A DNA stretch of 64,000 nucleotides from Morganella psychrotolerans_C (GTDB lineage: Bacteria; Pseudomonadota; Gammaproteobacteria; Enterobacterales; Enterobacteriaceae): contig NZ_CBCPJD010000006.1 in the NCBI RefSeq assembly GCF_965118875.1, positions 124,001 through 188,000 on the forward strand, written 5' to 3'. The notes below the pieces were generated by a model. The model was not told the origin of the DNA and did not search any database. It was given only the letters and a program-made list of their open reading frames with translations. This document shows positions 34,960 through 43,954 of this stretch, one piece after another. Both the position numbers and the translations under genes were made by a program. Position 1 is the first letter of the stretch; every line of letters begins with the position of its first letter.

Positions 34960-34986
34960 GGCTGATGTGGCTGATGTGGCTGATGT
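34960..34986 (+). repeat. 9-bp tandem repeat (three units)
   Basis: GGCTGATGT occurs three times in a row 30 nt before the IroE-like esterase start. It could be copy-number variable and affects leader spacing. Confidence 0.8.
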
Positions 34987-35015
34987 GTTTTCTAAATGAT
35001 TTCTGAGGTTATGTG

Positions 35016-35864
35016 ATGTGGAAAAAAGTAATTGTGCTCAGTTGCCTGATGGCGGCTTTTCCGCTGATGGCGCGTCCTTCACAGGAGATAACACCTCTGA
35101 GTGAGGCGGCAGAGCAGCAGTTTACTGTGATGCATCATGAGATGAATAACAGCGGGCGGGCTTACCGGTTGTATATCGCGCAGCCGAAACAACCGCAGGC
35201 GGCTTATACGGTGGTTTATATGCTGGATGGTAACGGACAGTTTCCGATGATGCTCAATCAGCTCAGTGCCGGGAATATCCGTCCGCTGCCGCTGGTGGTC
35301 GGCATTGGCTATCCGTCTGATATCGCCTATCCGAAAATACGCACTCTTGATTATACGCCCCCGGCGGCTGGTGAACAGTTCGCTGATGGCGGTGGTGAAG
35401 TCGCTTTCCGGCAGTTTATCCGCCAACAGGTTCTTCCGTGGGTAAGTAATCACTATTCTGTCGATAATCAAAGGCGCTATTTCTTCGGGCACAGTCTGGG
35501 GGGGCTATTTGTATTGCGCACCGCCATGTCAGAGCCGGATCTCTTTACCGACTATATCAGCGCCAGTCCCTCGCTCTGGTGGGGACACGGCACTTATATG
35601 ACAGCGGAGCGTATTGCGGCAGTTTCACCGGATATCCGCCTGACCATTACACAGGGCGGGTTGGAGGAAAAACCTGATCCGTCACGCATGAGTGATGAAC
35701 AAAAACAGAATCTTGCCTCCCGTTACAGTGACATTACGGCGCGTGAAGTTTGTGAGCAATTACAACAGCAGGGAAAACAGTGTCAGTTGCACAGCTTTGC
35801 CGGTAAATCGCACGGCAGTGTGATTCCGGATGCGATTAATACGGTCATTTTACTGCTTCCGTAA
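35016..35864 (+). CDS. iroE: IroE-like periplasmic siderophore esterase
   Basis: 282 residues with a signal peptide (...FPLMA-RPS). An alpha/beta-hydrolase fold of the esterase D/IroE group is visible: VVYMLDGNGQF, nucleophile elbow GHSLGG (Ser about 159), YISASPSLWWG, and a C-terminal His in GKSHGSV. IroE linearises cyclic catecholate siderophores in the periplasm. Its position after a Fur-controlled receptor supports that. Start chosen at ATG 35016 with GAGG upstream; a GTG lies just before it. Confidence 0.82.
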   Translation: MWKKVIVLSCLMAAFPLMARPSQEITPLSEAAEQQFTVMHHEMNNSGRAYRLYIAQPKQPQAAYTVVYMLDGNGQFPMMLNQLSAGNIRPLPLVVGIGYPSDIAYPKIRTLDYTPPAAGEQFADGGGEVAFRQFIRQQVLPWVSNHYSVDNQRRYFFGHSLGGLFVLRTAMSEPDLFTDYISASPSLWWGHGTYMTAERIAAVSPDIRLTITQGGLEEKPDPSRMSDEQKQNLASRYSDITAREVCEQLQQQGKQCQLHSFAGKSHGSVIPDAINTVILLLP

Positions 35865-35917
35865 ATCCGAAAGTTACGTTGATTTTTTGTTAATTTTCAT
35901 TTAAAAATATCGTTAAT

Positions 35918-35945
35918 AACAGGGAAAACCACATTTTTCCCTGTT
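35918..35945 (+). terminator. terminator after the esterase gene
   Basis: AACAGGGAAA-ACCACAT-TTTTCCCTGTT forms a long stem with T residues in its right arm, about 50 nt after the stop. Confidence 0.6.
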
Positions 35946-36151
35946 ATCTCCACGCATGACAAAAACTATTCGTCAGCATTAGTTTTTTTGATTTCATTTC
36001 TCTTTCATAACAGTCTATATTCCGCTGCGTTTCTGATATAAATCCACTGCTTCCGGCCCAGATCCGCCATTAACTATTTTGGCGATGGATAAACCTGAGA
36101 AAAAAGCAGCGTCATGTTTTTTAGTTTTTTTGTTTAGGTGGAGATAGTGCA

Positions 36152-37312
36152 GTGATTCACAATACCAGCGCACCGCGTCATGACAGCGTGTTAATCCCTG
36201 TCGCGGGTCTGACCTTATTTGCAATTGCATCCGGTTATCTGATGAGCCTGATCCCGCTGTCGCTGGGTAGCTTTGCTATCGGCAGTGAATATGCAGGTTG
36301 GTTAGCCAGTGCTTACTATGTTGGTTTATTACTCGGCTCAATGCTGATTGAACCGGTTATTGCCCGCATTGGTCACCGCCGGTCATTTATTTTGTTCGCT
36401 CTGGCACTGGCTGCCACGGTCGTTATTCTGCCGTTTTATACTGAACTCAGTGCCTGGCTGGTATCCCGCCTGCTGGCAGGGTTTGCGGTTGCCGGTATTT
36501 TTGTGGTGATTGAATCCTGGTTACTGATTGGTGATAACCCGGCTATCCGTGCCAAACGACTGAGTTTCTATATGACAGCGCTGTACGGTGGTACCACGCT
36601 GGGGCAACTGGCTATCGGTGTGTTTGGTACGGCGGGTGTGGTGCCGTTTGCTGTGGTCATCGCGGTGTTGTTGATTGCTGTTCTGCCACTGCTGTTCTCC
36701 GATGCGCAGCCGGACTGCCATGGCGGACACAAAAACCTTTCTCTGAAGCAAATTTTTCGTCTGAGTAAACCGGCGATGGTCGGCTGTATGACATCCGGTA
36801 TTGTGATGGGAACAATTTACGGGCTGATGCCGCTGGCGCTACAGGAAAAACAGTACAATACAGAGCAGGTCGGCGGATTGATGGCGGCGATTATTCTCGG
36901 CGGGATGATTATTCAGCCGGTGATCAGCAAGTTATCCTCGCGGATGAGTAAAGTGTTATTGCTGGCAATGGTCTCTCTGCTTGGCGTATTTGCCATGGGA
37001 ATCATTTATATTTCCGGGCATTATCTGGTGATGGTTGCCGGGCTGGCATTATTGGGGATGTCTTCATTTGCCCTTTATCCGGTGGCGATCACGCTGGCGT
37101 GTGACACGCTCACAGCGAATGTCATTGTTGCCGCCACTCAGGTCATGCTGTTTTGTTACAGCATTGGCTCAGCGGCAGGTCCGCTGGTTGCCGGGAAATT
37201 GATGAAACAACCCGACGGCATTATGAATTTCTTCTTTATTGTCCTGTTGTCCACCGCAATTTATATGCTGTTATCAGCCGTTCGCCGCAAGTCACGTATT
37301 CTGGCAAGCTGA
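36152..37312 (+). CDS. MFS transporter, YcaD-like
   Basis: 386 residues, 12 membrane helices. The first half has PLSLGSFAIGSEYAGWLASAYYVGLLLGS and the MFS loop 2-3 motif ARIGHRRSFI. The layout and length match YcaD of E. coli (382), an MFS member of unknown substrate. The start is GTG after GGTGGAG. A repeat and a terminator follow. Confidence 0.75.
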   Translation: MIHNTSAPRHDSVLIPVAGLTLFAIASGYLMSLIPLSLGSFAIGSEYAGWLASAYYVGLLLGSMLIEPVIARIGHRRSFILFALALAATVVILPFYTELSAWLVSRLLAGFAVAGIFVVIESWLLIGDNPAIRAKRLSFYMTALYGGTTLGQLAIGVFGTAGVVPFAVVIAVLLIAVLPLLFSDAQPDCHGGHKNLSLKQIFRLSKPAMVGCMTSGIVMGTIYGLMPLALQEKQYNTEQVGGLMAAIILGGMIIQPVISKLSSRMSKVLLLAMVSLLGVFAMGIIYISGHYLVMVAGLALLGMSSFALYPVAITLACDTLTANVIVAATQVMLFCYSIGSAAGPLVAGKLMKQPDGIMNFFFIVLLSTAIYMLLSAVRRKSRILAS

Positions 37313-37321
37313 TTGCTCCGT

Positions 37322-37382
37322 TATACCCTTATTCATTCAAACCGCAGGAGTGTTGGCTGCATCCTGAATGATGTTGGGTATA
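37322..37382. repeat. short-form (61 bp) palindromic repeat
   Basis: TATACCCTTATTCATTCA at the left and TGAATGATGTTGGGTATA at the right, with GCAGG/CTGCAT inner arms. It lies 9 nt after the MFS stop. Confidence 0.9.
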
Positions 37383-37386
37383 TATC

Positions 37387-37428
37387 AAAAAAAAGAATGC
37401 CGCATTGATAAATGCGGCGTTCTTTTTT
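37387..37428. terminator. bidirectional terminator
   Basis: AAAAAAGAATGCCGCATT and AATGCGGCGTTCTTTTTT form a long stem, A-run on one side and T-run on the other. It serves the convergent MFS gene and the gene at 37440. Confidence 0.92.
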
Positions 37429-37439
37429 AAATCAGAGGA

Positions 37440-37967
37440 TTACTGTGCGGTGTTATCCGGCAGAATCTCAACAATGCTGGTGCGGACATAATATTGCTGA
37501 CCGCTTACCGGCGCCGGTACATCACCTGCCATTTTTGTCAGCGCATCTTTTGGTGCATCTGTTGTGACAGATGACTGATACATCTGATTATGGTTCATAT
37601 CACGGACACTGGCGCGGACATGATATTTTTTACCGTCTTTATTCACGGCCGGAGCATCTGAAATCATTTTTTTCAGGGTTTCACCTGGTGTGGCGGTAGT
37701 TTGTGATGCCTGGTAGATCGGTGCGCGGTTGTTATGATAGCCACGACCATTGTGGTTATTATTGCCGTTGTGGTTACCGCGCATCATGCCGTGGCGTCCG
37801 CCGTTACCATCGCAATAACCATTATTATTACCACGGTGGTAATTACCGTTATCATTCATGTTCTGTGTATTTTGTTGTTGCTGATTAACCGGAGCCGGTG
37901 CTGCAACTGCCGCAAAACCTGCACCTAATAAGCTGAGACCGATAACGCTTGCAATCATTTTATTCAT
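37440..37967 (-). CDS. exported Asn/Gly/His-rich protein with a duplicated C-terminal module
   Basis: 175 residues with signal peptide (...AAVAA-PAP). Residues about 30-82 are extremely rich in Asn, Gly and His (NYHRGNNNGYCDGNGG, RGNHNGNNNHNGRG), possibly metal-binding and disordered. Two ~40-residue modules follow: YQASQTTATPGETLKKMISD...YHVRASV and YQSSVTTDAPKDALTKMAGD...YYVRTSI. They are clearly a duplication. I do not recognise the family. A small frame lies directly upstream on the same strand. Confidence 0.65.
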   Translation of the reverse strand: MNKMIASVIGLSLLGAGFAAVAAPAPVNQQQQNTQNMNDNGNYHRGNNNGYCDGNGGRHGMMRGNHNGNNNHNGRGYHNNRAPIYQASQTTATPGETLKKMISDAPAVNKDGKKYHVRASVRDMNHNQMYQSSVTTDAPKDALTKMAGDVPAPVSGQQYYVRTSIVEILPDNTAQ

Positions 37968-37985
37968 GTTAATTTTCCTTCTGTA

Positions 37986-38123
37986 TTAATTTGAATGAAT
38001 CTTCGTGTTGCTGTTGGCGCTATCATTAAACATTCCGGAACTGCTGACAATCCGTTTTACCCTTTCTGACTGTGAAATCATAATCCCTGCACAATTCATC
38101 ATAATTTCTTCATAATTCTCCAT
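37986..38123 (-). CDS. possible 45-residue small protein
   Basis: ATG at 38123 preceded by GGAGATAAA, giving MENYEEIMMNCAGIMISQSE and a Ser/Asn-rich end. It stops 18 nt before the start of the exported Asn/Gly/His-rich gene, so it may be a leader or partner gene. There is no homology knowledge; support is the ribosome site and position only. Confidence 0.35.
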   Translation of the reverse strand: MENYEEIMMNCAGIMISQSERVKRIVSSSGMFNDSANSNTKIHSN

Positions 38124-38285
38124 TTTATCTCCTTATTTTGGCCGGCAGGGAAACAGGTGAATAAACATATAATTTATAAATATTTATATTTGTTTACATA
38201 AAAAATAAGTTAATAGGATTAATTTTATTATTATTGATGCTATTACTGATCACATTGATTTAGTCCGATAACCTGAGGAACTGAC

Positions 38286-38780
38286 ATGAAAAAAATGATT
38301 TTGATTGCCGGTATCACGGCATCTGTATTTTCATATTCCGCCCTGGCGGAGACAAATACACAGTCCGGTACTATTACCTTCACCACACAGGCAGAAGGTG
38401 TAAAGGCCGGCAATACGGCAGATTATCTGATTGGTAAAACCTGGGTGACAACACAGGCGCTTGATCAGAACGGTAAAGAGATCCCCGCAACCGATAAGAG
38501 TGTGGAGGGTTTCTTCGGACTGGCTGATTATGAAAAAGACGGCACGGTCAAAATGTATACACCGGAAGGAAAACTTAAATTGCAGGGTGACTGGTCATTC
38601 AGTAAAGACGGTAAAACCCGATCACTGACCGGTAAAAATGATAAAGGTGAGGTTTTGTTCACCCGTATTGTGGAGAATATTAAAGTCACGCCGGATGAAT
38701 ATATTTATCGCGTCTATCCGAAAGCAGATGATAAAACACACTATGCGGATATTGTTCATAAACCTAAAACCGCAGAGTAA
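38286..38780 (+). CDS. exported DUF4822-like protein
   Basis: 164 residues with a signal peptide (...YSALA-E). The mature domain (LIGKTWVTTQALDQNGKEIPATDKSVEGFFGLADYEKDGTVKMYTPEGKLKLQGDW split over strands) looks like a lipocalin-style small barrel of the DUF4822 type. The family name is from memory and moderately certain. It diverges from the gene pair at 37440-38123. A terminator follows. Confidence 0.65.
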   Translation: MKKMILIAGITASVFSYSALAETNTQSGTITFTTQAEGVKAGNTADYLIGKTWVTTQALDQNGKEIPATDKSVEGFFGLADYEKDGTVKMYTPEGKLKLQGDWSFSKDGKTRSLTGKNDKGEVLFTRIVENIKVTPDEYIYRVYPKADDKTHYADIVHKPKTAE

Positions 38781-38801
38781 GTATTGATTTGTCAGCAAAT
38801 T

Positions 38802-38824
38802 AAGCGCCGCGATGGCGCTTTTTC
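38802..38824. terminator. terminator between the DUF4822-like gene and deoD
   Basis: AAGCGCC-GCGAT-GGCGCTTTTTC, stem of 7 with a T-run. deoD converges from the other side. Confidence 0.85.
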
Positions 38825-38839
38825 TGTTTTACAGCCGGG

Positions 38840-39547
38840 TCACAGTATCAGTGCGGTTTCCAGCGCCAGTTCGATCATATTGTGCATTGCATTCTGGCGC
38901 TGATCGATAGTCAGTTTTCCGCCATTTTTAATATGATCGGAGGTGGTCAGTATTGCCAGCGCCCGCGCACCAAGTTCTGCCGCTACGGTATACAGACCGG
39001 CAACTTCCATATCCACCCCGAGAATACCGTATTGTTCCATCACCTTAAACAGTTCAGGGCGGGTGCTGTAAAACAGGTCGGCGGTGAAGACATTGCCGAC
39101 TTTTACCGGCTGTTGCAGCCGCTCCGCTGTTTTCACCGCGCAAGAGAGCAAATGCCAGTCTGCGATCGCTGCCAGGTCATTGTTATAAAAGCGGTCGCGG
39201 TTTACTTTTGAGTCGGTACTTGCACCCATGGCAATGACCACATCCATCAATTTCACGTCATCACGTACCGCACCACTGGTGCCGATACGGATCAGGTTTT
39301 TAGCACCGAAATCGTTAATCAGTTCATAGGCATACATAGAAATTGAGGGGATACCCATGCCGTGTGCCATGACTGAAACCTGCTTACCTTTATACTCACC
39401 GGTATAGCCCAGCATATTACGGACGTGATTGACCTCCCGCGCTTTCGTTAAATAATGTTCAGCAATAAACTTGGCGCGCAGGGGATCTCCGGGCATAATA
39501 ATGGTTTCAGCGAAATCGTTTGCGTCTGCCTGAATTGCAACTGCCAT
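38840..39547 (-). CDS. deoD: purine nucleoside phosphorylase, DeoD type
   Basis: 235 residues. Motifs: MPGDPLRAKFIAEHYL (phosphate binding), HGMGIPSISMYAYELI, IRIGTSGAV, and the nucleoside site GILGVDMEVAGLY, then TTSDHI with the catalytic Asp. The enzyme splits purine nucleosides with phosphate into base and ribose-1-phosphate. The canonical GVEMEAAG is GVDMEVAG here, a mild change. It diverges from nupC, forming a nucleoside salvage pair. AGAGGAGAG precedes the start. Confidence 0.94.
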   Translation of the reverse strand: MAVAIQADANDFAETIIMPGDPLRAKFIAEHYLTKAREVNHVRNMLGYTGEYKGKQVSVMAHGMGIPSISMYAYELINDFGAKNLIRIGTSGAVRDDVKLMDVVIAMGASTDSKVNRDRFYNNDLAAIADWHLLSCAVKTAERLQQPVKVGNVFTADLFYSTRPELFKVMEQYGILGVDMEVAGLYTVAAELGARALAILTTSDHIKNGGKLTIDQRQNAMHNMIELALETALIL

Positions 39548-39678
39548 AAAAGTGCTCTCCTCTCAATCAAACTGTGTGCGGGGGCGGTATTTGTCAGTCA
39601 GCATGTTAGCACGGTTTGCTTTTTGTACCGCCGTTTGCGGCGGGATTTTTCACTCAGGGTTTCTACCGGATACACATT

Positions 39679-40947
39679 ATGAATACAGCAATCGGCATTA
39701 TGGGGATAGTGGTGTTGCTGGGGATCGGATACTTATTGTCTGAGAACCGGCGTGCGATTAATTTTCGCACAGTAGGGCTGGCTTTTATTATTGAATTGAT
39801 TCTGGGCGGATTAATTTTGTATTCCCCGGTCGGGCAGAATGTCCTTCTCGTGATGGCAGACGCGGTTACAACGGTGATCAACTTTAATAATGCGGGAACG
39901 AAATTTATTTTCGGCGGGCTGGTCAGCGATAAAATGTATGAAGTGTTCGGCAGTGGTGGCTTTATTATCGCTCTGCGGGTGCTGCCGATTATTGTCTTTT
40001 TCTCTGCACTGTCTGCGGTGCTCTATTATCTGGGGATCATGCAATTTATTGTGCGCTGGGTCGGCGGGGGATTACAACGATTACTGAAAACCAGCCGGGC
40101 AGAATCCATGAACTCGGCGGCGAATATTTTCCTTGGTGTGACAGAAGCGCCGTTACTGGTTAAACCGTATCTCGGTAGTATGACCCGCTCGGAACTGTTC
40201 GCCGTGCTGTGCGGCGGGCTGGCTTCTATTGCCGGCACGATGCTGGTGAGTTACGCACAACTCGGTGTAAAAATGGAGTATTTGCTGGCTGCGTCATTTA
40301 TGGCAGCCCCCGGCGGCTTATTATTCGCCAAACTGATGATCCCGGAAACGCAGGAAACAGCGGATGAATCCAATGCCAAACCGGTGCAGGAAAATCGCCC
40401 TGCCAATATTATTGATGCGGCAGCGGAAGGAGCAATGAATGGCTTAAATATGGCGCTGGCGGTGGGTGCAATGTTGCTGGCGTTTGTCAGCCTGGTCGCG
40501 TTACTGAACGGATTGCTCGGCGGTGTCGGCGGCTGGTTTGGTTTACCTGAGCTCAGCATGGAACTTGTTCTGGGATATGTACTGTCGCCTATGGCCTGGC
40601 TGATGGGCATTCCGTGGAATGAAGCGCTGACCGCAGGTGGGATCATTGGTCAGAAAGTGGTTATCAATGAATTCTTCGCGTATGTGAATCTGGCTGAATA
40701 TTTGAGAGGTGATGCTGTTGTCGCTGCCACCGGATTGCCGATGACAGAGCGTACACAAATTATTCTCTCTTTTGCATTATGCGGATTTGCCAACTTCGGT
40801 ACTGTCGCGATAGCTATCGGCGGAATAGGCAGTCTTATCCCGGAGCGGCGTAAAGAGATTGCCACACTGGGTATGAAAGCATTAGTCGCGGGGGTGTTAT
40901 CCAACCTGATGGCGGCGACGATAGCCGGATTGTTTATCGGCGGGTGA
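39679..40947 (+). CDS. nupC: concentrative nucleoside transporter, NupC family
   Basis: 422 residues with about ten membrane helices. CNT-family motifs are present: FIFGGLVSDKM, IFLGVTEAPLLVKPYL, TAGGIIGQKVVINEFFAYVNL and LCGFANFGTVAIAIGGIGSL. It imports nucleosides with protons. The start at 39679 gives MNTAIGIMG as in the family; the longer frame from 39616 adds residues without support. Divergent from deoD. Confidence 0.92.
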   Translation: MNTAIGIMGIVVLLGIGYLLSENRRAINFRTVGLAFIIELILGGLILYSPVGQNVLLVMADAVTTVINFNNAGTKFIFGGLVSDKMYEVFGSGGFIIALRVLPIIVFFSALSAVLYYLGIMQFIVRWVGGGLQRLLKTSRAESMNSAANIFLGVTEAPLLVKPYLGSMTRSELFAVLCGGLASIAGTMLVSYAQLGVKMEYLLAASFMAAPGGLLFAKLMIPETQETADESNAKPVQENRPANIIDAAAEGAMNGLNMALAVGAMLLAFVSLVALLNGLLGGVGGWFGLPELSMELVLGYVLSPMAWLMGIPWNEALTAGGIIGQKVVINEFFAYVNLAEYLRGDAVVAATGLPMTERTQIILSFALCGFANFGTVAIAIGGIGSLIPERRKEIATLGMKALVAGVLSNLMAATIAGLFIGG

Positions 40948-40984
40948 CAAATCCGGCTTTAAGCAACTGAAATAGCAGGTGAAT

Positions 40985-41083
40985 TGATAACGGGCAGGCG
41001 GACGAAAAGCATGCACGTCAGGGATGACGTGCCTGAGCGCACACGGATGTGTTTACAGCGACTTTTCGGTTTGCCCGTTATCA
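40985..41083. other. large imperfect inverted repeat with two inner hairpins
   Basis: Outer arms TGATAACGGGCA (40985-40996) and TGCCCGTTATCA (41072-41083) are perfect. They continue with CGAAAAG/CTTTTCG (41003-41009, 41062-41068). Inside are GCACGTCA-GGGA-TGACGTGC (41013-41032) and ACAC-GGA-TGTGT (from 41041). The whole would fold as a three-way junction in DNA or RNA. It lies between the convergent nupC and the gene at 41140. Confidence 0.7.
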
Positions 41084-41139
41084 GTGAACCGGGAGAGTGG
41101 CGCCGGACTTAACACAGCGCCATGTTGTATGCCGGACGG

Positions 41140-42144
41140 CTACTTATAATCCCCTTTCAGGTAGCGGAAAAAGGAGGGATTTACCCAGACTTTCTCACTT
41201 TTGACCTGCATGCCACTTTTTGATTTACGGATATTCTCTGCCTGTTTTTCTGCATTTTCCGGCAGAGCCATTAAATCCGCCTGATAATGACCTTTTGTTA
41301 CACGGGTTTCAGTCACTTCATCATAACCGGTTACCGGCACATAGCTGCGGTAGAACGGCTGCCACCAGGCTGCGCGGATAAGCCCTTTCTGATCAGCGCT
41401 GTTTTTCTTGGCGTATTGGTCAATCAGTGCCTGAAAACGATCTCTTTCTGCGATGGTCGGAAATTCAAAATCGAGATTATATTCGCTGGCGATAGCGACT
41501 TTTTTCCCGCTTTTCAGTGTGGTTACCGGATAATCAGATTCACCCCATTCCTCCAGATAGACAAATGCAGAGGATTTCGGCGTAAGCTGTACTTTCGGGT
41601 CAAACCCTTCGCGTTTGAGCAGATAAACTAACTGTGCTGCGTGATGGATATCATTGTGTCCGTAGCGGATCATCCGTTTTTTATCAAACCCCGATTCTTC
41701 CCGCACATCCACAAGGTTGTAGCCGCTGGTATAGCCTTTATCAATAAATTTATTCAGTGATATCAGTGTCTTTGAATCATTCGGGAAGACGGCGGCATCC
41801 CATGCTGCAAGCAGGCGCGGGACAATATTTTTATCCGAGACATTACCGAGATAGCGGATTTTGCTCTGCTGTGCATCAACAAACGTCTGAAGTTTGTCAC
41901 TGTTTGCCGCCGGCGTTTTCAGATCCGCCGGGGTCAGTGCGCCGATAGTGACCATCAGTGCGTCATATTTGTCTGTACCGGGTTGTTGTGTCAGTGATGA
42001 AATCTGAGCCGGGCTGTAGGTCTCTGCCAGTTCTGTCAGCGACAAGGTATTTGCTGTCTGTTGTGACGTCAGCGCAAAGGCAGGGTGTAAACTACTGAGA
42101 AAGAATACAGATAATAATGTGCCGATAAATAAGGGTTTTTGCAT
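41140..42144 (-). CDS. exported protein of unknown function
   Basis: 334 residues with a signal peptide (...PAFA-LTS). The remainder is soluble, with a conserved-looking core (TSGYNLVDVREESGFDKKRMIRYGHNDIHHAAQLVYLLKREGFDPKVQLTPK split into helix and strand) and a basic C-terminus. No family is recognised. It is a lone gene convergent with nupC; a structured repeat lies between. Confidence 0.6.
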   Translation of the reverse strand: MQKPLFIGTLLSVFFLSSLHPAFALTSQQTANTLSLTELAETYSPAQISSLTQQPGTDKYDALMVTIGALTPADLKTPAANSDKLQTFVDAQQSKIRYLGNVSDKNIVPRLLAAWDAAVFPNDSKTLISLNKFIDKGYTSGYNLVDVREESGFDKKRMIRYGHNDIHHAAQLVYLLKREGFDPKVQLTPKSSAFVYLEEWGESDYPVTTLKSGKKVAIASEYNLDFEFPTIAERDRFQALIDQYAKKNSADQKGLIRAAWWQPFYRSYVPVTGYDEVTETRVTKGHYQADLMALPENAEKQAENIRKSKSGMQVKSEKVWVNPSFFRYLKGDYK

Positions 42145-42389
42145 AATTTATCCCGTAAAATGCTGCGAACAAACGATTGCATCACAATATCATATTGTTG
42201 TGTGGTGAGTGATAAAGTGTCGTGATTTTTTTACAGTGAACAGGATAAAAAAAGTACGGGGAAAACTTGCAGGAAAGGGCCGGATGAGTAAGATACACCG
42301 GATGTGACGTGATGGTTATCACGGTTTTGGAGAGTTTATGAAAGCGCTTTACCGTAAGTTAATTGCAAAAATTGATCAGTTTTCCGTAC

Positions 42390-42533
42390 TCATTCCGATG
42401 CGTTTTTTCTGATCCGCCAGGCTCGTCTCTCTCTGCGGGTCATGTGTATGGCGCGCTGTAACTGAACCAGTAAACGCAGAGCCTGTCTGCGGGTAAACAG
42501 TGGGGATTGCCAGTGTAGCAGAGAGAAGTACAT
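42390..42533 (-). CDS. possible small basic protein, 47 residues
   Basis: ATG at 42533 with CGGGAGG eight bases upstream. The product starts MYFSLLHWQSPLFTRRQALR and continues with an Arg-rich, amphipathic helix (MTRRERRAWRIRKN), ending at 42390. It lies 84 nt beyond tutB on the same strand. It is too short for usual gene finders; a real small protein is plausible because of the good ribosome site, but no family is known to me. Confidence 0.5.
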   Translation of the reverse strand: MYFSLLHWQSPLFTRRQALRLLVQLQRAIHMTRRERRAWRIRKNASE

Positions 42534-42617
42534 AATTTGCCTCCCGGCAGATTAGTCTGTGTGGTGTTGCAAAAGCGGCCGGATATTTTTCAACATCCGG
42601 CCGTCAGTAACACACTT

Positions 42618-43880
42618 CTATTTAAAGGTTGGCAGCCAGCCGAACACATCCAGTATCACGGTTAAGTAAACTACCGCACCACAGACAATCACCACGTTCA
42701 GTACCGCGTTATTACAAGGTGCGGTATATATGGCACTGCTGTAACGTTTACGGGATGCTTTAACCAGGAATGGCGGTAAAATCACACTCCAGATAGTAAA
42801 GGCCAGACCGGCGTAGCCGATGGCGTACACAAATCCGTTCGGGAAGAAAAAGCACACCACAGCCGGCGGCAGATATGTCACCACGGCAGTTTTAAAGCGA
42901 CCGGCGCTGTCGTTTTTAAACTTCAGCAGGTCAGCGATATAATCAAATAATCCCAGTGTTGCGGCTAACAGTGAGCTGGCGACAGCAAAGTTTCCGAAGA
43001 ATGTCAGGATGACTTCCATGGTTTTGCCGGACATCACACCGCCGATTGCTTCAACGAAAACATCAATATTGCCGCCTTTCTCAATGATTGGCGCAAAGTT
43101 TGCCCGGCTGATATTCCCCATCGTGACACCCAGCCAGAAAATATACAGCAGCAGCGCAAACACCGTGCCGATAATAATTGAGCGGGTGATGAAGCGGAAT
43201 TTCGTTTTGCCGTACAGTTTGACCAGACTCGGTACATTACCGTGGAAACCAAACGAAATAATACAGAACGGTAATGTCATCAGCACATAAGGGAGATAGC
43301 TGGTACCTTTAATGGCAACCGACGCTGAATCAAACAGATTCGCAATTTCCACATGTGCAACCAGTCCTGAAAATGTGGCAAAAAAGGCAATAAATTTACC
43401 GAAAATCAGGATGGTGGTAATGCGCCCGACCCACAAGGAGCTGTACCAGACAATCACACCGACCAGACAGGCAACAATCGCCACCGCGGCTTTAATCGGA
43501 ATGGCGGTCCCGGTGTATTTCAGTATTGTCTGTGAAATGACAGCAGACGAGCCGGAAATATAGGCATAGGTCAGAATATAGAGTACAAACCCGAAGGCGA
43601 TACCTACGACGACATTCCATTTTTTGCCCAATAATTCAGTTGTAAATGTATTAAAACTGGCGCCCGGTTCGAAATGAAGATTTACTTCAACTAACATTAA
43701 TCCGGTCATTAACATCATGACGGAGACTAAAAGTAAAATAATGGTCGCACCGGAAAACCAAACTCCGGCCATTGCAATGGGTAATGAAAACATACCGCCG
43801 CCAACGACTGTTGCAATAATAAGCATTGTCCCGCTGGTCAGTCCGGGTGATTTATTTGTATCGGAACTATGAACACTCAT
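42618..43880 (-). CDS. tutB: aromatic amino acid (tyrosine) permease, TutB/TnaB/Mtr family
   Basis: 420 residues, 11-12 membrane helices, hydroxy/aromatic amino acid permease family: SGTMLIIATVVGGGMFSLPIAMAG at the start, FHGNVPSLVKLYG in the middle. In Erwinia (Pantoea) herbicola a TutB permease follows tyrosine phenol-lyase; the same order is seen here, so tyrosine is the likely substrate rather than tryptophan. A terminator and a repeat lie between tpl and this gene, so it may have its own promoter or depend on read-through. Confidence 0.82.
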   Translation of the reverse strand: MSVHSSDTNKSPGLTSGTMLIIATVVGGGMFSLPIAMAGVWFSGATIILLLVSVMMLMTGLMLVEVNLHFEPGASFNTFTTELLGKKWNVVVGIAFGFVLYILTYAYISGSSAVISQTILKYTGTAIPIKAAVAIVACLVGVIVWYSSLWVGRITTILIFGKFIAFFATFSGLVAHVEIANLFDSASVAIKGTSYLPYVLMTLPFCIISFGFHGNVPSLVKLYGKTKFRFITRSIIIGTVFALLLYIFWLGVTMGNISRANFAPIIEKGGNIDVFVEAIGGVMSGKTMEVILTFFGNFAVASSLLAATLGLFDYIADLLKFKNDSAGRFKTAVVTYLPPAVVCFFFPNGFVYAIGYAGLAFTIWSVILPPFLVKASRKRYSSAIYTAPCNNAVLNVVIVCGAVVYLTVILDVFGWLPTFK

Positions 43881-43954
43881 AATAAAAGTTTCCTATTAAT
43901 GATCAATATCACCAACAGCATTCATATCTATCGATTTTATTTGTTCGTTATTGT

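Noticed and set aside
40985..41083. Integron attC site
   Set aside because: The arms lack the GTTRRRY core and there is no cassette-like context or integrase.
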